In this document: one piece after another, positions 31,595-40,859 of the stretch
Layout of the letters: each line of letters starts with the position of its first letter
How positions within the stretch are numbered: the first letter of the stretch is position 1
DNA from: Micromonospora craniellae
Lineage (GTDB): Bacteria; Actinomycetota; Actinomycetes; Mycobacteriales; Micromonosporaceae
Length of the DNA: 64,000 nt
Assembly: GCF_014764405.1 (NCBI RefSeq)
Contig: NZ_CP061725.1
Span: 5,828,001-5,892,000, forward strand
Reading direction: 5' to 3'
Notes under the pieces: model-generated
The model's database searches: none
What the model was told of the DNA's origin: nothing
What the model saw: the letters and a program-made list of their open reading frames with translations, nothing else
Translations under genes and position numbers: made by a program

Positions 31595-32568
31595 CACAGG
31601 CTCGTCCCCACCGTGCGACGGGCGATCAGGTTCGCCGACAGCACCAGGATCAACCCGATCACCGCCTCGAACAGGCCGATCGCGGCGGCGTAGCTGAAGT
31701 TGCTGGACCCGAAGCCCATCCGGAACAGGTACGTGGAGATCACGTCGGCGGTCGGGTAGGTCAGCGGGTTGTACAGCAGCAGGATCTTTTCGAACCCGAC
31801 CGCCATGAAGGTGCCGATGTTGAGGATCAGCAGCGTCACCATGGTCGGCCGGATCCCCGGCAGCGTGACGTGCCAGGTCTGCCGCCAGCGGCTCGCGCCG
31901 TCGATCCGGGATGCCTCGTACAGGTCCTCGTCGATGGTGGTGAGCGCGGCGAGATAGAGGATGGTGCCCCAGCCGACGGTCTGCCACACCTCGGACGAGA
32001 CGTAGATGGTCCGGAACCACTCGGGGCGTTGCAGGAACGGCACCGCGTCGCCGCCGGCCGAGGTGACCAGCGAGTTCACCGTGCCGTCCATGGAGAGCAG
32101 CTGCATGACCATGGCGGCTACGATCACGATCGACAGGAAGTGCGGCAGGTACGACACGGACTGCACGAACCGCTTGAGCCGGCGGGCCCGTACCTCGTTG
32201 AGCAGCAGCGCCAGCACGATCGGCAGCGGGAAGCAGAACAGCAGGGTCAACCCGCCCAGCACCAGCGTGTTGGTGAAGACGTTCCAGAACGTCGGGTCGG
32301 TGAGGAACATCTTCACGTACCGCAGGCCGACCCAGTACTCGCCGAAGATGCTCCCGCCGGGCTGGAACCGGCGGAAGGCGATCACGTTGCCCAGCATCGG
32401 CAGGTACCGGAAGATCAGGAAGAACAGCAGCGGCAGGATCGCCAGCGAGTAGAGCTGCCAGTCCCGGCGCAGCGCCCGCCGCCAGGTGCGGCGGGTCGCG
32501 CGCGGGATGCCGGGCGGGCGCGTCGGTGGATCGGGGGCCGGCGCCGTCACCGTGGCCGGGGCGCTCAT
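31591..32568 (-). CDS. ABC sugar permease, LplB/YteP type
   Basis: A 325-residue permease. A proline-rich N-terminus is followed by WQLYSLAILPLLFFLIFRYLPMLGNVIAFR (first helix plus the RY-x-P-M-x-G signature of LplB) and five more helices. The EAA loop is YEASRIDGASRWRQTWHVTLPGI. It pairs with the LplC-type permease to form the channel. The ATG overlaps the GH3 stop (ATGA), showing translational coupling. Confidence 0.92.
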   Translation of the reverse strand: MSAPATVTAPAPDPPTRPPGIPRATRRTWRRALRRDWQLYSLAILPLLFFLIFRYLPMLGNVIAFRRFQPGGSIFGEYWVGLRYVKMFLTDPTFWNVFTNTLVLGGLTLLFCFPLPIVLALLLNEVRARRLKRFVQSVSYLPHFLSIVIVAAMVMQLLSMDGTVNSLVTSAGGDAVPFLQRPEWFRTIYVSSEVWQTVGWGTILYLAALTTIDEDLYEASRIDGASRWRQTWHVTLPGIRPTMVTLLILNIGTFMAVGFEKILLLYNPLTYPTADVISTYLFRMGFGSSNFSYAAAIGLFEAVIGLILVLSANLIARRTVGTSLW

Positions 32569-34943
32569 CGCCGGCCCCGTGTGGCGGGGGCGACGTGGGC
32601 CCGGGAGACCAGTTCCCGGTCGTGGCCGACCTCGCGTTCGGTGCCCACCAGCCGTAGCGCCAGGTGCGCCTCCGGGGCGCCGCTGGACCGGGCCAGCCGC
32701 AGCTCGACGTCACCGGGCTCCACCACGCGCCGGCCGCGCAGCCCGGTGAAGGAGGTGACATCGGCGGGTACCTCGAAGGTGACCCGGGCCGCCTCGCCCG
32801 GTCGCAGCGGCACCCGCACGTAGCCGACCAGGCGTACCACCGGTCTGGTGGTCTGCGCCACCGGATCGTGCAGATAGAGCTGGACCACCTCGGTGCCGAC
32901 CCACGAACCGGTGTTGCGGACTGTGACACCGACCGTGGCCGTGCCGTCGACCGGCCACGGCGCGGGCCCGGAGTGGTCGGCACCGGCCACCGTGGCATCG
33001 CTCCACTCGAAGGTGGTGTAGCTCAGGCCGTGCCCGAACGGGAACGCGGGCGTCGGATCCACCGACGACACCTGCGTGCGGTGGCCGAGCCGGGGGGAGA
33101 GGTACGTGCCGGGCAGGCCGCCGCCATGCCGGGGCACGCTGACCGGCAGCCGCCCGGACGGGTTGACCTCACCGGTGAGCACCTCGGCCAGCGCCTGGCC
33201 GCCGAGCTGCCCGGGGAAGAACGCCTGCACGATCGCCGCAGCGTCGTCCACCTGCGCGCCGAGTGCGTACGGCCGGCCGGAGAGCACCACCAGCACCACC
33301 GGCGTACCGGCGGCCAGCACCGCGCGTACCAGTTCGGCCTGCACCCCGGGCAGGTCGAGGTCGACGGCGTCGCAGCCCTCGCCGGAGGTGCCCCGGCCGA
33401 ACATGCCGGCCCGGTCGCCGACCGCCAGTACGCACACGTCGGCCTCGGCGGCGGCCTCGACCGCCGCGGCGATGCCGGAGGTGTCGTCGCCGGTGATGGC
33501 GGTGCCCGGCAGGTACGTCAGGCGGGGATGGCGCTGGTGCAGGGCCGTACGCAGCGACGGGATCTCCACCCCCACGCCGTGCTCGGGATACTGCACACCG
33601 ACGTGCAGCGGGAACGAGTAGCAGCCGAGCATCGCCATCGGGTCGTCGGCCACCGGACCGATCAGGGCCACCTGCTTGTCGGCGGCGAGCGGCAGCAGCC
33701 CGCCGGAGTTGCGCAGCAGGACGACGGACTGGCGGGCCAGCCGGAGCGCGACCGACCGACCGGTCTCGTCGTCCAGGCGCAGCTCGTCGACGTCGGCGGG
33801 CAGCTCCTGCCAGCCCTCGTCGAGCAGCCCCAACTCGATCTTCTGGATCAGCACCCGCCGCAGCGCGCGGTCGACGAGCGTCTCCGCGACGGCGCCGGAG
33901 CGGACCGCCGCCACCAGCGGTGCGCCGTAGGCGTCCACGGTGGGCAGCTCCACGTCGATGCCGGCGCGCAGCGCGAGGCCGGCGGCCTGCCCCGCGTCGG
34001 CGGCCACGCCGTGCAGGCTCTGCAGGAAGCGGACGGCGAAGTAGTCGGCGACCAGGACGCCGCCGAATCCCCACCGGTCGCGCAGCAGCCCGGTCAGCAG
34101 CTCCTCGTCCGCGGCCGCCGGCACCCCGTCGATCTCGGCGTAGGAGTGCATGACCGAGCGGGCACCACCCAGCCGCAGCGCCATCTCGAACGGCGGCAGG
34201 ATCACGTCGGCCAGTTCCCGGCGGCCCATCGGCACCGGTGCCAGGTTCCGCCCGCCCCGGGACGCCGAGTAGCCGGCGAAGTGCTTGAGCGTCGCCACCA
34301 CCCCGGCCCGCTCCAACCCCCGCACGTACGCCGCGCCGGTGGTGCCGACCAGGTACGGGTCCTCGCCGATGGTCTCCTCGGTGCGTCCCCAGCGGTAGTC
34401 GCGGGTGACGTCGAGCACCGGGGCGAGTCCCTGGTGGACGCCGGCCGCCCGCATGGACCGCCCGATCCGCCCGGCCATCTCCTCGACCAGTTTTGGGTCG
34501 AAGGCGGCGCCCCAGCTCAACGGCGCCGGGTAGACGGTGGCCCGCCAGGCGGCGAAGCCGGTCAGGCACTCCTCGTGCACCTGTGCCGGGATGCCGAACC
34601 GGCTGGCCGCCACGATCTGCGCCTGGGAGACGGCGAGTGACCGGGCGCCGGGGACCGGATCGACCGGTGCGGTGCCGAACGGGCGGGTCAACTGCCCCAG
34701 GCCGTACCGGATGGCCTCCGGCCACGGTGGAGTGTGCTCCACCAGGTCGGTCTGGTGGGGCGCGACGCCCTCGCCGGAGGCGTCGGCGCCGACCCAGAGG
34801 CCGGCCAACTGGGCGACCTTCTCCTCCAGCGACATCAACGGGATGAGCGCGTCGGCCCGCTCGTCGGGGCGCAGGGCCGGGTCACGCCACCGATCGCCAT
34901 CCGGTGACGTCAGTCGATCGTCGACAGGTAGCTGACTCGTCAT
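32565..34943 (-). CDS. GH3 beta-xylosidase/beta-glucosidase
   Basis: A 792-residue intracellular GH3 (no signal peptide), first gene of the leftward operon. Order: TIM-barrel domain (about 20-330) with GVLVADYFAV carrying the nucleophile Asp; alpha/beta sandwich domain (about 380-590) with VALIGPVADDPMAMLGCYSFP and VCVLAVGDRAGMFGRGTSGEGCD; and a C-terminal fibronectin-III-like domain (about 660-760, HGLSYTTFEWSD... TVGVTVRNTGSWVGTEVVQLYLHDPVAQTTRPV). The context suggests release of xylose from xylo-oligosaccharides. The start is ATG 34943 with AGAGGGG upstream. Expression is probably governed by the LacI-type repressor encoded divergently. Confidence 0.9.
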   Translation of the reverse strand: MTSQLPVDDRLTSPDGDRWRDPALRPDERADALIPLMSLEEKVAQLAGLWVGADASGEGVAPHQTDLVEHTPPWPEAIRYGLGQLTRPFGTAPVDPVPGARSLAVSQAQIVAASRFGIPAQVHEECLTGFAAWRATVYPAPLSWGAAFDPKLVEEMAGRIGRSMRAAGVHQGLAPVLDVTRDYRWGRTEETIGEDPYLVGTTGAAYVRGLERAGVVATLKHFAGYSASRGGRNLAPVPMGRRELADVILPPFEMALRLGGARSVMHSYAEIDGVPAAADEELLTGLLRDRWGFGGVLVADYFAVRFLQSLHGVAADAGQAAGLALRAGIDVELPTVDAYGAPLVAAVRSGAVAETLVDRALRRVLIQKIELGLLDEGWQELPADVDELRLDDETGRSVALRLARQSVVLLRNSGGLLPLAADKQVALIGPVADDPMAMLGCYSFPLHVGVQYPEHGVGVEIPSLRTALHQRHPRLTYLPGTAITGDDTSGIAAAVEAAAEADVCVLAVGDRAGMFGRGTSGEGCDAVDLDLPGVQAELVRAVLAAGTPVVLVVLSGRPYALGAQVDDAAAIVQAFFPGQLGGQALAEVLTGEVNPSGRLPVSVPRHGGGLPGTYLSPRLGHRTQVSSVDPTPAFPFGHGLSYTTFEWSDATVAGADHSGPAPWPVDGTATVGVTVRNTGSWVGTEVVQLYLHDPVAQTTRPVVRLVGYVRVPLRPGEAARVTFEVPADVTSFTGLRGRRVVEPGDVELRLARSSGAPEAHLALRLVGTEREVGHDRELVSRAHVAPATRGRR

Positions 34944-35015
34944 GCGAACCCCTCTGGCCACGCCGGGCAGGTCGTCCCGGCAGACCACACGGACGCCGCT
35001 GCGGGCGGCGATTCT

Positions 35016-35081
35016 CGAAATTTTCGGAAACCGGTTCGGAACCTGTGTCGGGAACCTAAGGGTGTCGATGGAGTGTGTCAA
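35016..35081 (-). promoter_or_regulatory. Promoter and operator of the leftward xylan operon
   Basis: On the minus strand TTGACA (35076-35081), a 17-bp spacer and TAGGTT (35053-35058) form a near-consensus promoter, with start near 35046. Downstream of it, CGAAATTTTCGGAA on the plus strand (35016-35029) matches exactly the box at 35208-35221 and would act as a roadblock operator. Confidence 0.65.
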
Positions 35082-35197
35082 GAGTCCGCGAAGCGACTGC
35101 CCACGCGGCAACCACAGGGCAGGCAAGCGATTTCCAACTGTCGGAACACTGCTTCACCGCATCGACTGGCGTCGTCGCCATACGGCGGACGTCATGC

Positions 35198-35221
35198 TAG
35201 GGTTCCCCGAAATTTTCGGAA
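35198..35221 (+). promoter_or_regulatory. -10 box and operator of the LacI-type regulator gene
   Basis: TAGGGT (35198-35203) is followed directly by CGAAATTTTCGGAA (35208-35221), identical to the box at 35016-35029. The operator would cover the transcription start, consistent with autoregulation. Confidence 0.6.
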
Positions 35222-35238
35222 TCGTTGCAGAGGATCGG

Positions 35239-36267
35239 ATGACGGAGAACCGATCGCCGGACGTGCTCGGCTCCACCACCATCGCGACCATCGCCCGAGA
35301 GGTGGGGGTCTCCGCGGCGACCGTCTCCAAGGTCCTCAACGGCCGGTCCGACGTCGCCGCCGGCACCAGGGCGCGGGTCCAGGCCAGCCTGGACCGCCAC
35401 CGGTACCGTCGCCGTGCCCGGCGCGCCACCGGCGAGGGACAGATCGAGCTGGTGTTCCACGAGTTCGGCTCGGACTGGGCCCTGGAGATCATCAGGGGTG
35501 TCGAGGCCGTTGCCGCCCTGCCCCCGGTGAACCTGGTGCTCTCCCAGCTCGGCGGGGCCCGTCGACCGCCGCAGTCGTGGGTGGACGCGGTGCTCGCCCG
35601 GCGTCCGCTCGGCGTCCTGCTGGTCATGTGCAACCTGACCGACCAGCAGCGACGGCAGTTCGAGCGGCAGGCCGTCCCGGTGGTCGTGATCGACAACGAC
35701 AGCGCCAGCGCCGCCTCGGTGCCGGCGGTCGGCTCGAACAACTGGAACGGCGGGCTGCTCGCCACCCGCCACCTGCTGGCACTCGGCCACCGGCGGATCG
35801 CGATCATCTCCGGTCCGCAGGACGTGCTGTGCGCCCGGGCGCGCACGGCGGGGTTCCGCTGCGCCCACGAGGAGATGGGCGTACCCGTCGAACCCGACCT
35901 GGTCCGCTTCGGCAACTTCCACCTCGACGCCGGCTACACCCACGGCATCGGGTTGCTCGGCCGCCCGGACCGCCCGACGGCCGTCTTCGCCGGGTCCGAC
36001 CTCCAGGCCATGGGGGTCCTGCGGGCCGCACGGCAGCTCGGCCTGGACGTGCCCGGAGAGCTGTCGGTGGTCGGGTACGACAACCTGCCCGTCGCGGCCT
36101 GGATCGGTCCCGCGCTGACCACCGTCAACCAACCGCTGCGCGACATGGCCGGTACGGCGACCCAGATGCTGCTCGACCTCGCGCGCGGGGAGGCCCTGCC
36201 GACCAGCCGCATCGACCTGGTCGCGGAGCTGATGATCCGGGAGAGCACCGCCCCACCACCCACCTGA
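35239..36267 (+). CDS. LacI-family transcriptional regulator, probable repressor of the xylan locus
   Basis: A 342-residue LacI/GalR regulator. The N-terminal helix-turn-helix is TTIATIAREVGVSAATVSKVLNGRSDVAAGTRARV (about 13-47), then the hinge helix region and a two-lobed sugar-binding domain (about 65-335) with LLATRHLLALGHRRIAIISGP and PTAVFAGSDLQAMGVLRAARQLGLDVPGELSVVGYDNLPVAAWIGPALTTV. It sits between the importer/xylosidase operon and the esterase gene, with identical boxes on both sides of its promoter region. A xylo-oligosaccharide is the likely inducer. ATG with AGAGGA upstream; a longer frame has no support. Confidence 0.88.
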   Translation: MTENRSPDVLGSTTIATIAREVGVSAATVSKVLNGRSDVAAGTRARVQASLDRHRYRRRARRATGEGQIELVFHEFGSDWALEIIRGVEAVAALPPVNLVLSQLGGARRPPQSWVDAVLARRPLGVLLVMCNLTDQQRRQFERQAVPVVVIDNDSASAASVPAVGSNNWNGGLLATRHLLALGHRRIAIISGPQDVLCARARTAGFRCAHEEMGVPVEPDLVRFGNFHLDAGYTHGIGLLGRPDRPTAVFAGSDLQAMGVLRAARQLGLDVPGELSVVGYDNLPVAAWIGPALTTVNQPLRDMAGTATQMLLDLARGEALPTSRIDLVAELMIRESTAPPPT

Positions 36268-36287
36268 GCGACCCGCTGCGAGGAGCC

Positions 36288-37295
36288 ATGCCCCTGTTCG
36301 ACCTGCCCCTCGACGAGCTGCGGCGGTACGCTCCGGCCGTGCCGGCGCCCGCCGACTTCGACGACTTCTGGCAGGACACCCTGCACGCGACGGCGGCGAC
36401 ACCGGTGCTGATCGACGTCCGGCCCGAGCCGACCGACCTGCGTCTGGTCGACACCTGGGACGTCAGTCTCGCCGGCTTCGCCGGTGACCCGGTCCGGGCC
36501 TGGTACACCCGACCGTCCGGCGTGGACGACCCGCTTCCGGTGGTGGTGGAGTACGTCGGCTACGGGCGTGGCCGTGGCCTGCCGCACGAACGGCTCACCT
36601 GGACAGTGGCCGGCTACGCGCACCTGCTGGTGGACGCCCGGGGGCAGTCCGGCCAGTACGGCCTGGGTGACACGCCCGACCCGCACGGCGCGACGCCCGG
36701 CGGGCCGACGCCGGTGACCCGGGGCATCCTGGCGCCGGAGGGTTACTACTACCGGCGGCTCGTCACCGACGCGGTCCGGGCCGTACACGCCGCCCGTGCC
36801 CTGCCCGGAGCCGACCCGACGCGGGTGGTCGCCGCCGGCAACAGCCAGGGCGGTGGCCTGGCGCTGGCCGTCGCCGGGCTGGTGCCCGACCTCGCCGCGC
36901 TCGTCACCAGCGCGCCGTTCCTGTGTCATGTGCAGCGGGCCATCGAGATCACCGATGCCGGCCCGTACGGCGACATCGTCACCTACCTCGCGGTGCACCG
37001 GGAGGCGGAGGCGGCTGTCCGGCGCACCCTGTCCTATGTCGACGGGGTCAGCTTCGCCCGGCGGGCGCAGGCGCCGGCGCACTTCGGGATCGGGCTGCGG
37101 GACACGGTCTGCCCGCCGAGCACCGGCTTCGCCGCCTACAACCAGTACGGTGCCGGCACCGGTGGCCCCGCCCCGCAGCGGAGCCTGCACGTGTACCCGT
37201 TCAACGGTCACGAGCACGGCGACGCGACCCACGTACGCCGCCAGATGCGGTGGCTGGCGGAGCTGCTCTCCGGGACGGTGGACCGGCACGCGTAA
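36288..37295 (+). CDS. Acetylxylan esterase / cephalosporin-C deacetylase family (CE7)
   Basis: A 335-residue alpha/beta hydrolase of the AXE1 family. Catalytic set: Ser186 in AGNSQGGGLALA, Asp272 in GLRDTVCPPST and His308 in FNGHEHGD; VDARGQSGQYG is a further signature. It removes acetyl groups from xylo-oligosaccharides and is cytoplasmic here (no signal peptide). It follows the LacI-type gene by 20 bp with GAGGAG before the ATG, so the two are probably co-transcribed. Typical length 318-330, so complete. Confidence 0.9.
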   Translation: MPLFDLPLDELRRYAPAVPAPADFDDFWQDTLHATAATPVLIDVRPEPTDLRLVDTWDVSLAGFAGDPVRAWYTRPSGVDDPLPVVVEYVGYGRGRGLPHERLTWTVAGYAHLLVDARGQSGQYGLGDTPDPHGATPGGPTPVTRGILAPEGYYYRRLVTDAVRAVHAARALPGADPTRVVAAGNSQGGGLALAVAGLVPDLAALVTSAPFLCHVQRAIEITDAGPYGDIVTYLAVHREAEAAVRRTLSYVDGVSFARRAQAPAHFGIGLRDTVCPPSTGFAAYNQYGAGTGGPAPQRSLHVYPFNGHEHGDATHVRRQMRWLAELLSGTVDRHA

Positions 37296-37447
37296 CCGAA
37301 ACTTCCGGAGTTGCCGGTCGGTCCCGGCTGATGGCCTGGCCACAGGGTGATCCCGCTGTGGCGCGTACTGAGGTCCGGTTCCGGAGGGTCGAAAGTGTGC
37401 CGGAGCGCGTTGAGCTTTCAGACGTGTTTCGATACTGTTTTCGATAC
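37296..37447 (+). promoter_or_regulatory. Operator-like box and promoter of the xylanase gene
   Basis: CCGAAACTTCCGGAG (37296-37310) right after the esterase stop resembles the boxes at 35016 and 35208. Further on, TTGAGC (37410-37415), 17-bp spacer and TACTGT (37433-37438) form a promoter; two direct copies of TTTCGATAC (37427-37435, 37439-37447) straddle its -10 box and are likely regulator sites. The remainder up to 37593 is untranslated leader. Confidence 0.5.
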
Positions 37448-37593
37448 AACAGCCTCGATCTACTCGTGGTGGCGGGCTGCAGGAACCGACCGGCGCGGCT
37501 CACGGGCAACCGCGCAGACGGCGGGAGCCACCATGTCTGGGCAGTAGTCGGGGCCGGCTTCCATCAGCACGGCTTCGTCGAAAGGCTCATGCC

Positions 37594-39045
37594 ATGAACA
37601 ACGCCTTCGCCCGCGGCAGCGGGCGTCCGGCTCCCCGACTGCGGCCACGCATCGCGTTGGTCTCGGCCGCCGTCGGTCTCGCCCTCATCTCCACCAGCGT
37701 GGTGGTGGCCACCAGCGCCAGCGCCGCGACCACCCTGGGTGCCTCGGCCGCCGAGAAGGGCCGCTACTTCGGCGCGGCCGTGGCGGCGAACAAGCTTTCC
37801 GACTCCACCTACGCCGGCATCCTCAACCGCGAGTTCAACTCGGTCACCCCCGAGAACGAGATGAAGCTCGACGCGACCGAGCCGCAGCAGGGGCAGTTCA
37901 CCTTCGCCAACGCGGACCGGATCGTCAATCACGCCATCTCGCGCGGCATGTCCGTCCGGGGGCACACCCTGGCCTGGCACTCGCAGCAGCCCGGCTGGAT
38001 GCAGAACATGTCCGGCACCGCGCTGCGCAACGCGATGCTCAACCACGTCACCCAGGTCGCCACCTACTACCGGGGCAAGATCCACTCCTGGGACGTGGTG
38101 AACGAGGCGTTCGCCGACGGCAGCAGCGGCGCCCGCCGCGACTCCAACCTCCAGCGTACCGGCAACGACTGGATCGAGGCCGCGTTCCGCGCCGCCCGGA
38201 CCGCCGACCCCGGCGCGAAGCTCTGCTACAACGACTACAACACCGACGACTGGACCCACGCCAAGACCCAGGCCGTCTACAACCTGGTCCGCGACTTCAA
38301 GAGCCGGGGCGTGCCGATCGACTGCGTCGGGCTTCAGTCGCACTTCAACCCCAACTCGCCGTACCCGAGCAACTACCGCACCACGCTGTCCAGCTTCGCC
38401 GCCCTCGGGGTGGACGTGCAGATCACCGAGCTGGACATCGAGGGTTCCGGCGCCTCGCAGGCCGAGACGTACCGCCGGGTGGTCACCGACTGCCTTGCCG
38501 TCGCCCGCTGCACCGGCATCACCGTGTGGGGCATCCGGGACACCGACTCGTGGCGCTCCGGCGGCACCCCGCTGCTCTTCGACGGCAGCGGCAACAAGAA
38601 GCCCGCGTACAACGCGACGCTGGAGGCCCTGAACGCGGGCGGCACCACCCCGCCGCCCACCACTCCGCCGCCGACCACTCCGCCGCCCACCACCCCGCCG
38701 CCGACCACGCCGCCGCCCACCACCCCGCCGCCGACCACTCCGCCGCCCGGCGGATCCGGCTGCACCGCGACCGTGTCGCTGAACTCCTGGACCGGCGGAT
38801 TCGTCGCCACCGTCCGGGTCGCCGCCGGCGCCACCAGGCTCAACGGCTGGTCGGTGACGCTCGCGCTGCCCAGCGGCAGCACGGTGACCAACACCTGGAA
38901 CGCCCAGGCCAGCGGCACCAGCGGCAACGTGAGCTTCCGTAACGTCAGCTACAACGGAACCGTCAACGCGGGCACCACCATCGAGTTCGGCTTCCAGGGC
39001 AACGGTGTCGGTCCGTCCGCCACCCCCACCTGCACCGCCAGCTGA
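37594..39045 (+). CDS. Secreted endo-1,4-beta-xylanase, GH10 with CBM2
   Basis: A 483-residue secreted enzyme that cleaves the xylan backbone. Signal peptide about 1-44 (ends SASA). GH10 barrel (about 46-345) with acid/base Glu171 in SWDVVNEAFAD, nucleophile Glu279 in QITELDIEG, and TPENEMKLDATEP and GHTLAWHSQ substrate contacts. A linker of seven PPPTT units (about 353-385) leads to a C-terminal CBM2 (about 388-483, CTATVSLNSWTGGFVATVRV) that binds cellulose or xylan. Ribosome-binding site AAAGG before the ATG. A family-A repeat starts 4 bp after the stop and may act as terminator. Confidence 0.95.
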   Translation: MNNAFARGSGRPAPRLRPRIALVSAAVGLALISTSVVVATSASAATTLGASAAEKGRYFGAAVAANKLSDSTYAGILNREFNSVTPENEMKLDATEPQQGQFTFANADRIVNHAISRGMSVRGHTLAWHSQQPGWMQNMSGTALRNAMLNHVTQVATYYRGKIHSWDVVNEAFADGSSGARRDSNLQRTGNDWIEAAFRAARTADPGAKLCYNDYNTDDWTHAKTQAVYNLVRDFKSRGVPIDCVGLQSHFNPNSPYPSNYRTTLSSFAALGVDVQITELDIEGSGASQAETYRRVVTDCLAVARCTGITVWGIRDTDSWRSGGTPLLFDGSGNKKPAYNATLEALNAGGTTPPPTTPPPTTPPPTTPPPTTPPPTTPPPTTPPPGGSGCTATVSLNSWTGGFVATVRVAAGATRLNGWSVTLALPSGSTVTNTWNAQASGTSGNVSFRNVSYNGTVNAGTTIEFGFQGNGVGPSATPTCTAS

Positions 39046-39048
39046 GAT

Positions 39049-39104
39049 GAAAGGAGGGGTCCCCTGCTAACGCCTCGTGCATAGCAGGGGACCCTTCCTA
39101 ACGC
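39049..39104. repeat. Interspersed inverted repeat, family A, copy 2
   Basis: GAAAGGAGGGGTCCCCTGCTA, spacer ACGCCTCGTGCA and TAGCAGGGGACCCTTCCTAAC form long imperfect inverted arms, each containing a GGGG-CCC palindrome. Only 3 bp separate it from the xylanase stop. Confidence 0.8.
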
Positions 39105-39185
39105 CACGACCGCCCCCCGCGCGGACGCCGACGGCAGCAGTGACGGCGGCGGCAGCGACGGTGGGCGGTCGCGGTGTCGACGGGG

Positions 39186-40787
39186 TCAGCAGCGGCTGAT
39201 GCTCGCGTTGGAGAGCGTGACGTTGCTGATGGTCAGGTTGGTGGCGCAGGGGTTCTCCACGATCCGGTTGTTGGCCAGGGTGAAGTTCCGCAGCGTGATG
39301 TCGCGGTTGCCGGGGAACTCGGAGCGGGCCGCCAGGCGGACCTCCCCGCCGCCGCTGATCGTGCCGCCGCCCGCGGCGATGTCCACGCCCGTGCAGTTCT
39401 CGATCAGGACGGCGTTGTTGCCGGTGTTGGCGATGTCCACCCGGTTGATCGCCGTGCCGCCGGATTCCGAGACACAGAAGACACCCCGGCCGCCGCCGCG
39501 TGCCCGGACCGTGTCGACCCGGATGTTGATCGGGTACGAGGAGCCGATCCGACCCGCGCGGTTGGCGACCCGGAAGGCCGCGTACCCGGTGCCGGTGCCG
39601 GCGTTCTCCGCGTCCACGGTCCTCACCGTGGCGTTGATGGTCTGGTTGAGCAACAGCCCCGACTCGCCGACGTTGCGGGCGGTCACCGTGCCGATGGTCA
39701 GCCCGTCCACGCCGTACGTCTCGACCGCGTGCGACCGGGCGCCGGAGACGTACACGTTGTCGATGCGGATGTTGCGCGACCACTGGCTGGTGTCGCCCCG
39801 GTTGTCGATGCGGACGCCCAGGCCGCCGGAGAGCCGCATGTCGATCTGACCGAGGATCACGTTGCTGACGTTGCGCATGAAGATGCCGTACAGCGGGGCG
39901 CCGGTGACGGTGAGGTTCTGCACCTCGACCTGGGTGGTGCCGCGTGAGTAGATCGGGGCCTGGTCGCCCGAGCCGGAACCGGTGACGTTGATGGTGCCGC
40001 ACACGTCGATCGTCGTGTAGCTGGGCAGTGAGATGCGGGAGCCGGCGCTGATCGTGCCGGAGCCGCGGACCACGACCCGCTGTTTGCTGGTCCGGCCGGC
40101 GCTGAGGCTGTTCACCGCCGCCTGCACGGCGGCACGCATGTCGGTGCCGGTGTAGACCGTGCTGCCGCCGTTACGGGCGGTCCAGGTGCCGCCGCCCAGC
40201 ACGGCCTCGGCCTGGAACGCGCCGCTGCCGCAGCCGCTGGAGCTACCCAGGACGGCCAACTGCCACTGCTGGTTGGTGCCGCCGACATCCTGGTACTGCG
40301 AGATCATGCCGCCGTCGGCGGTGGACCACTCCCACACGTCCAGGGCCTTGTTCGAGTGCCGGTTGACGAAGCGGACGTAGCCGCCGTCGGAGTCGGCGAG
40401 CCGGAAGTGCTGCCGGTTGTTGCCGCTGACCGGCGCGTTCTGCACGAGCTGGACGCCGTCGTCGGCGGTGGGCAGTTCGAGGACCTTGCCGCTGTGCACC
40501 GAGCGGATCTGGTAGTAGCCGCTGCCCACGTCGACGAAGCGCCACTGCTGCACCGCCGCGTCGTTGCGGGTGAACTGGTTGACCGGGGCGTTGTCGGCGG
40601 TGGACCATTCCCACACGTCCATCGCCTTGCCGCTGTGCCGGTTGACGAACACGTACGTGGCGTTGGGGTCGACGGTGGCGGCTCGTGCGGCCGGTGCGGT
40701 GACCGTCTCGGCGGTGCCGAGGAGCACCAGCGCGGCGACGACCACCAGGCCGAGGCGTGGACGTCCCTTCGTTGTTCTGAGCAGCAT
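39186..40787 (-). CDS. Secreted right-handed beta-helix protein with N-terminal ricin-type (CBM13) lectin domain
   Basis: A 533-residue exported protein. Signal peptide about 1-38; a ricin-type lectin/CBM13 domain (about 40-178) with repeated WEWSTADN/WEWSTADG and QQWRF/QQWQL motifs; then a parallel beta-helix (about 190-533). The latter has runs such as YGIFMRNVSNVILGQIDM, GVRIDNRGDTSQWSRNIRIDNVYVSG and DGLTIGTVTARNVGESGLLLNQT. The helix fold is that of pectin and polysaccharide lyases and hydrolases (GH28/PL-like). No clear catalytic set is visible, so the substrate is not assigned. The ATG at 40787 follows GGAGGAA. Confidence 0.78.
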   Translation of the reverse strand: MLLRTTKGRPRLGLVVVAALVLLGTAETVTAPAARAATVDPNATYVFVNRHSGKAMDVWEWSTADNAPVNQFTRNDAAVQQWRFVDVGSGYYQIRSVHSGKVLELPTADDGVQLVQNAPVSGNNRQHFRLADSDGGYVRFVNRHSNKALDVWEWSTADGGMISQYQDVGGTNQQWQLAVLGSSSGCGSGAFQAEAVLGGGTWTARNGGSTVYTGTDMRAAVQAAVNSLSAGRTSKQRVVVRGSGTISAGSRISLPSYTTIDVCGTINVTGSGSGDQAPIYSRGTTQVEVQNLTVTGAPLYGIFMRNVSNVILGQIDMRLSGGLGVRIDNRGDTSQWSRNIRIDNVYVSGARSHAVETYGVDGLTIGTVTARNVGESGLLLNQTINATVRTVDAENAGTGTGYAAFRVANRAGRIGSSYPINIRVDTVRARGGGRGVFCVSESGGTAINRVDIANTGNNAVLIENCTGVDIAAGGGTISGGGEVRLAARSEFPGNRDITLRNFTLANNRIVENPCATNLTISNVTLSNASISRC

Positions 40788-40845
40788 GCGGTTCCTCCGG
40801 TGTGTGGATCGGTGGTGGCGCGCTCGCCGCAGTGGCGGTGGGGCC

Positions 40846-40859
40846 GGCAAGCGCTTTCC
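40846..40859. promoter_or_regulatory. LacI-type operator upstream of the beta-helix gene
   Basis: GGCAAGCGCTTTCC, centred on the palindrome AAGCGCTT, lies about 60 bp before the start of the leftward gene and matches the general pattern of LacI-family sugar-regulator sites. Confidence 0.5.

Noticed and set aside
38647..38745. Repeated CCGCCGCCCACC units after the GH10 domain as a non-coding tandem repeat
   Set aside because: They encode the PPPTT linker of the xylanase, as also seen in the GH5 gene.
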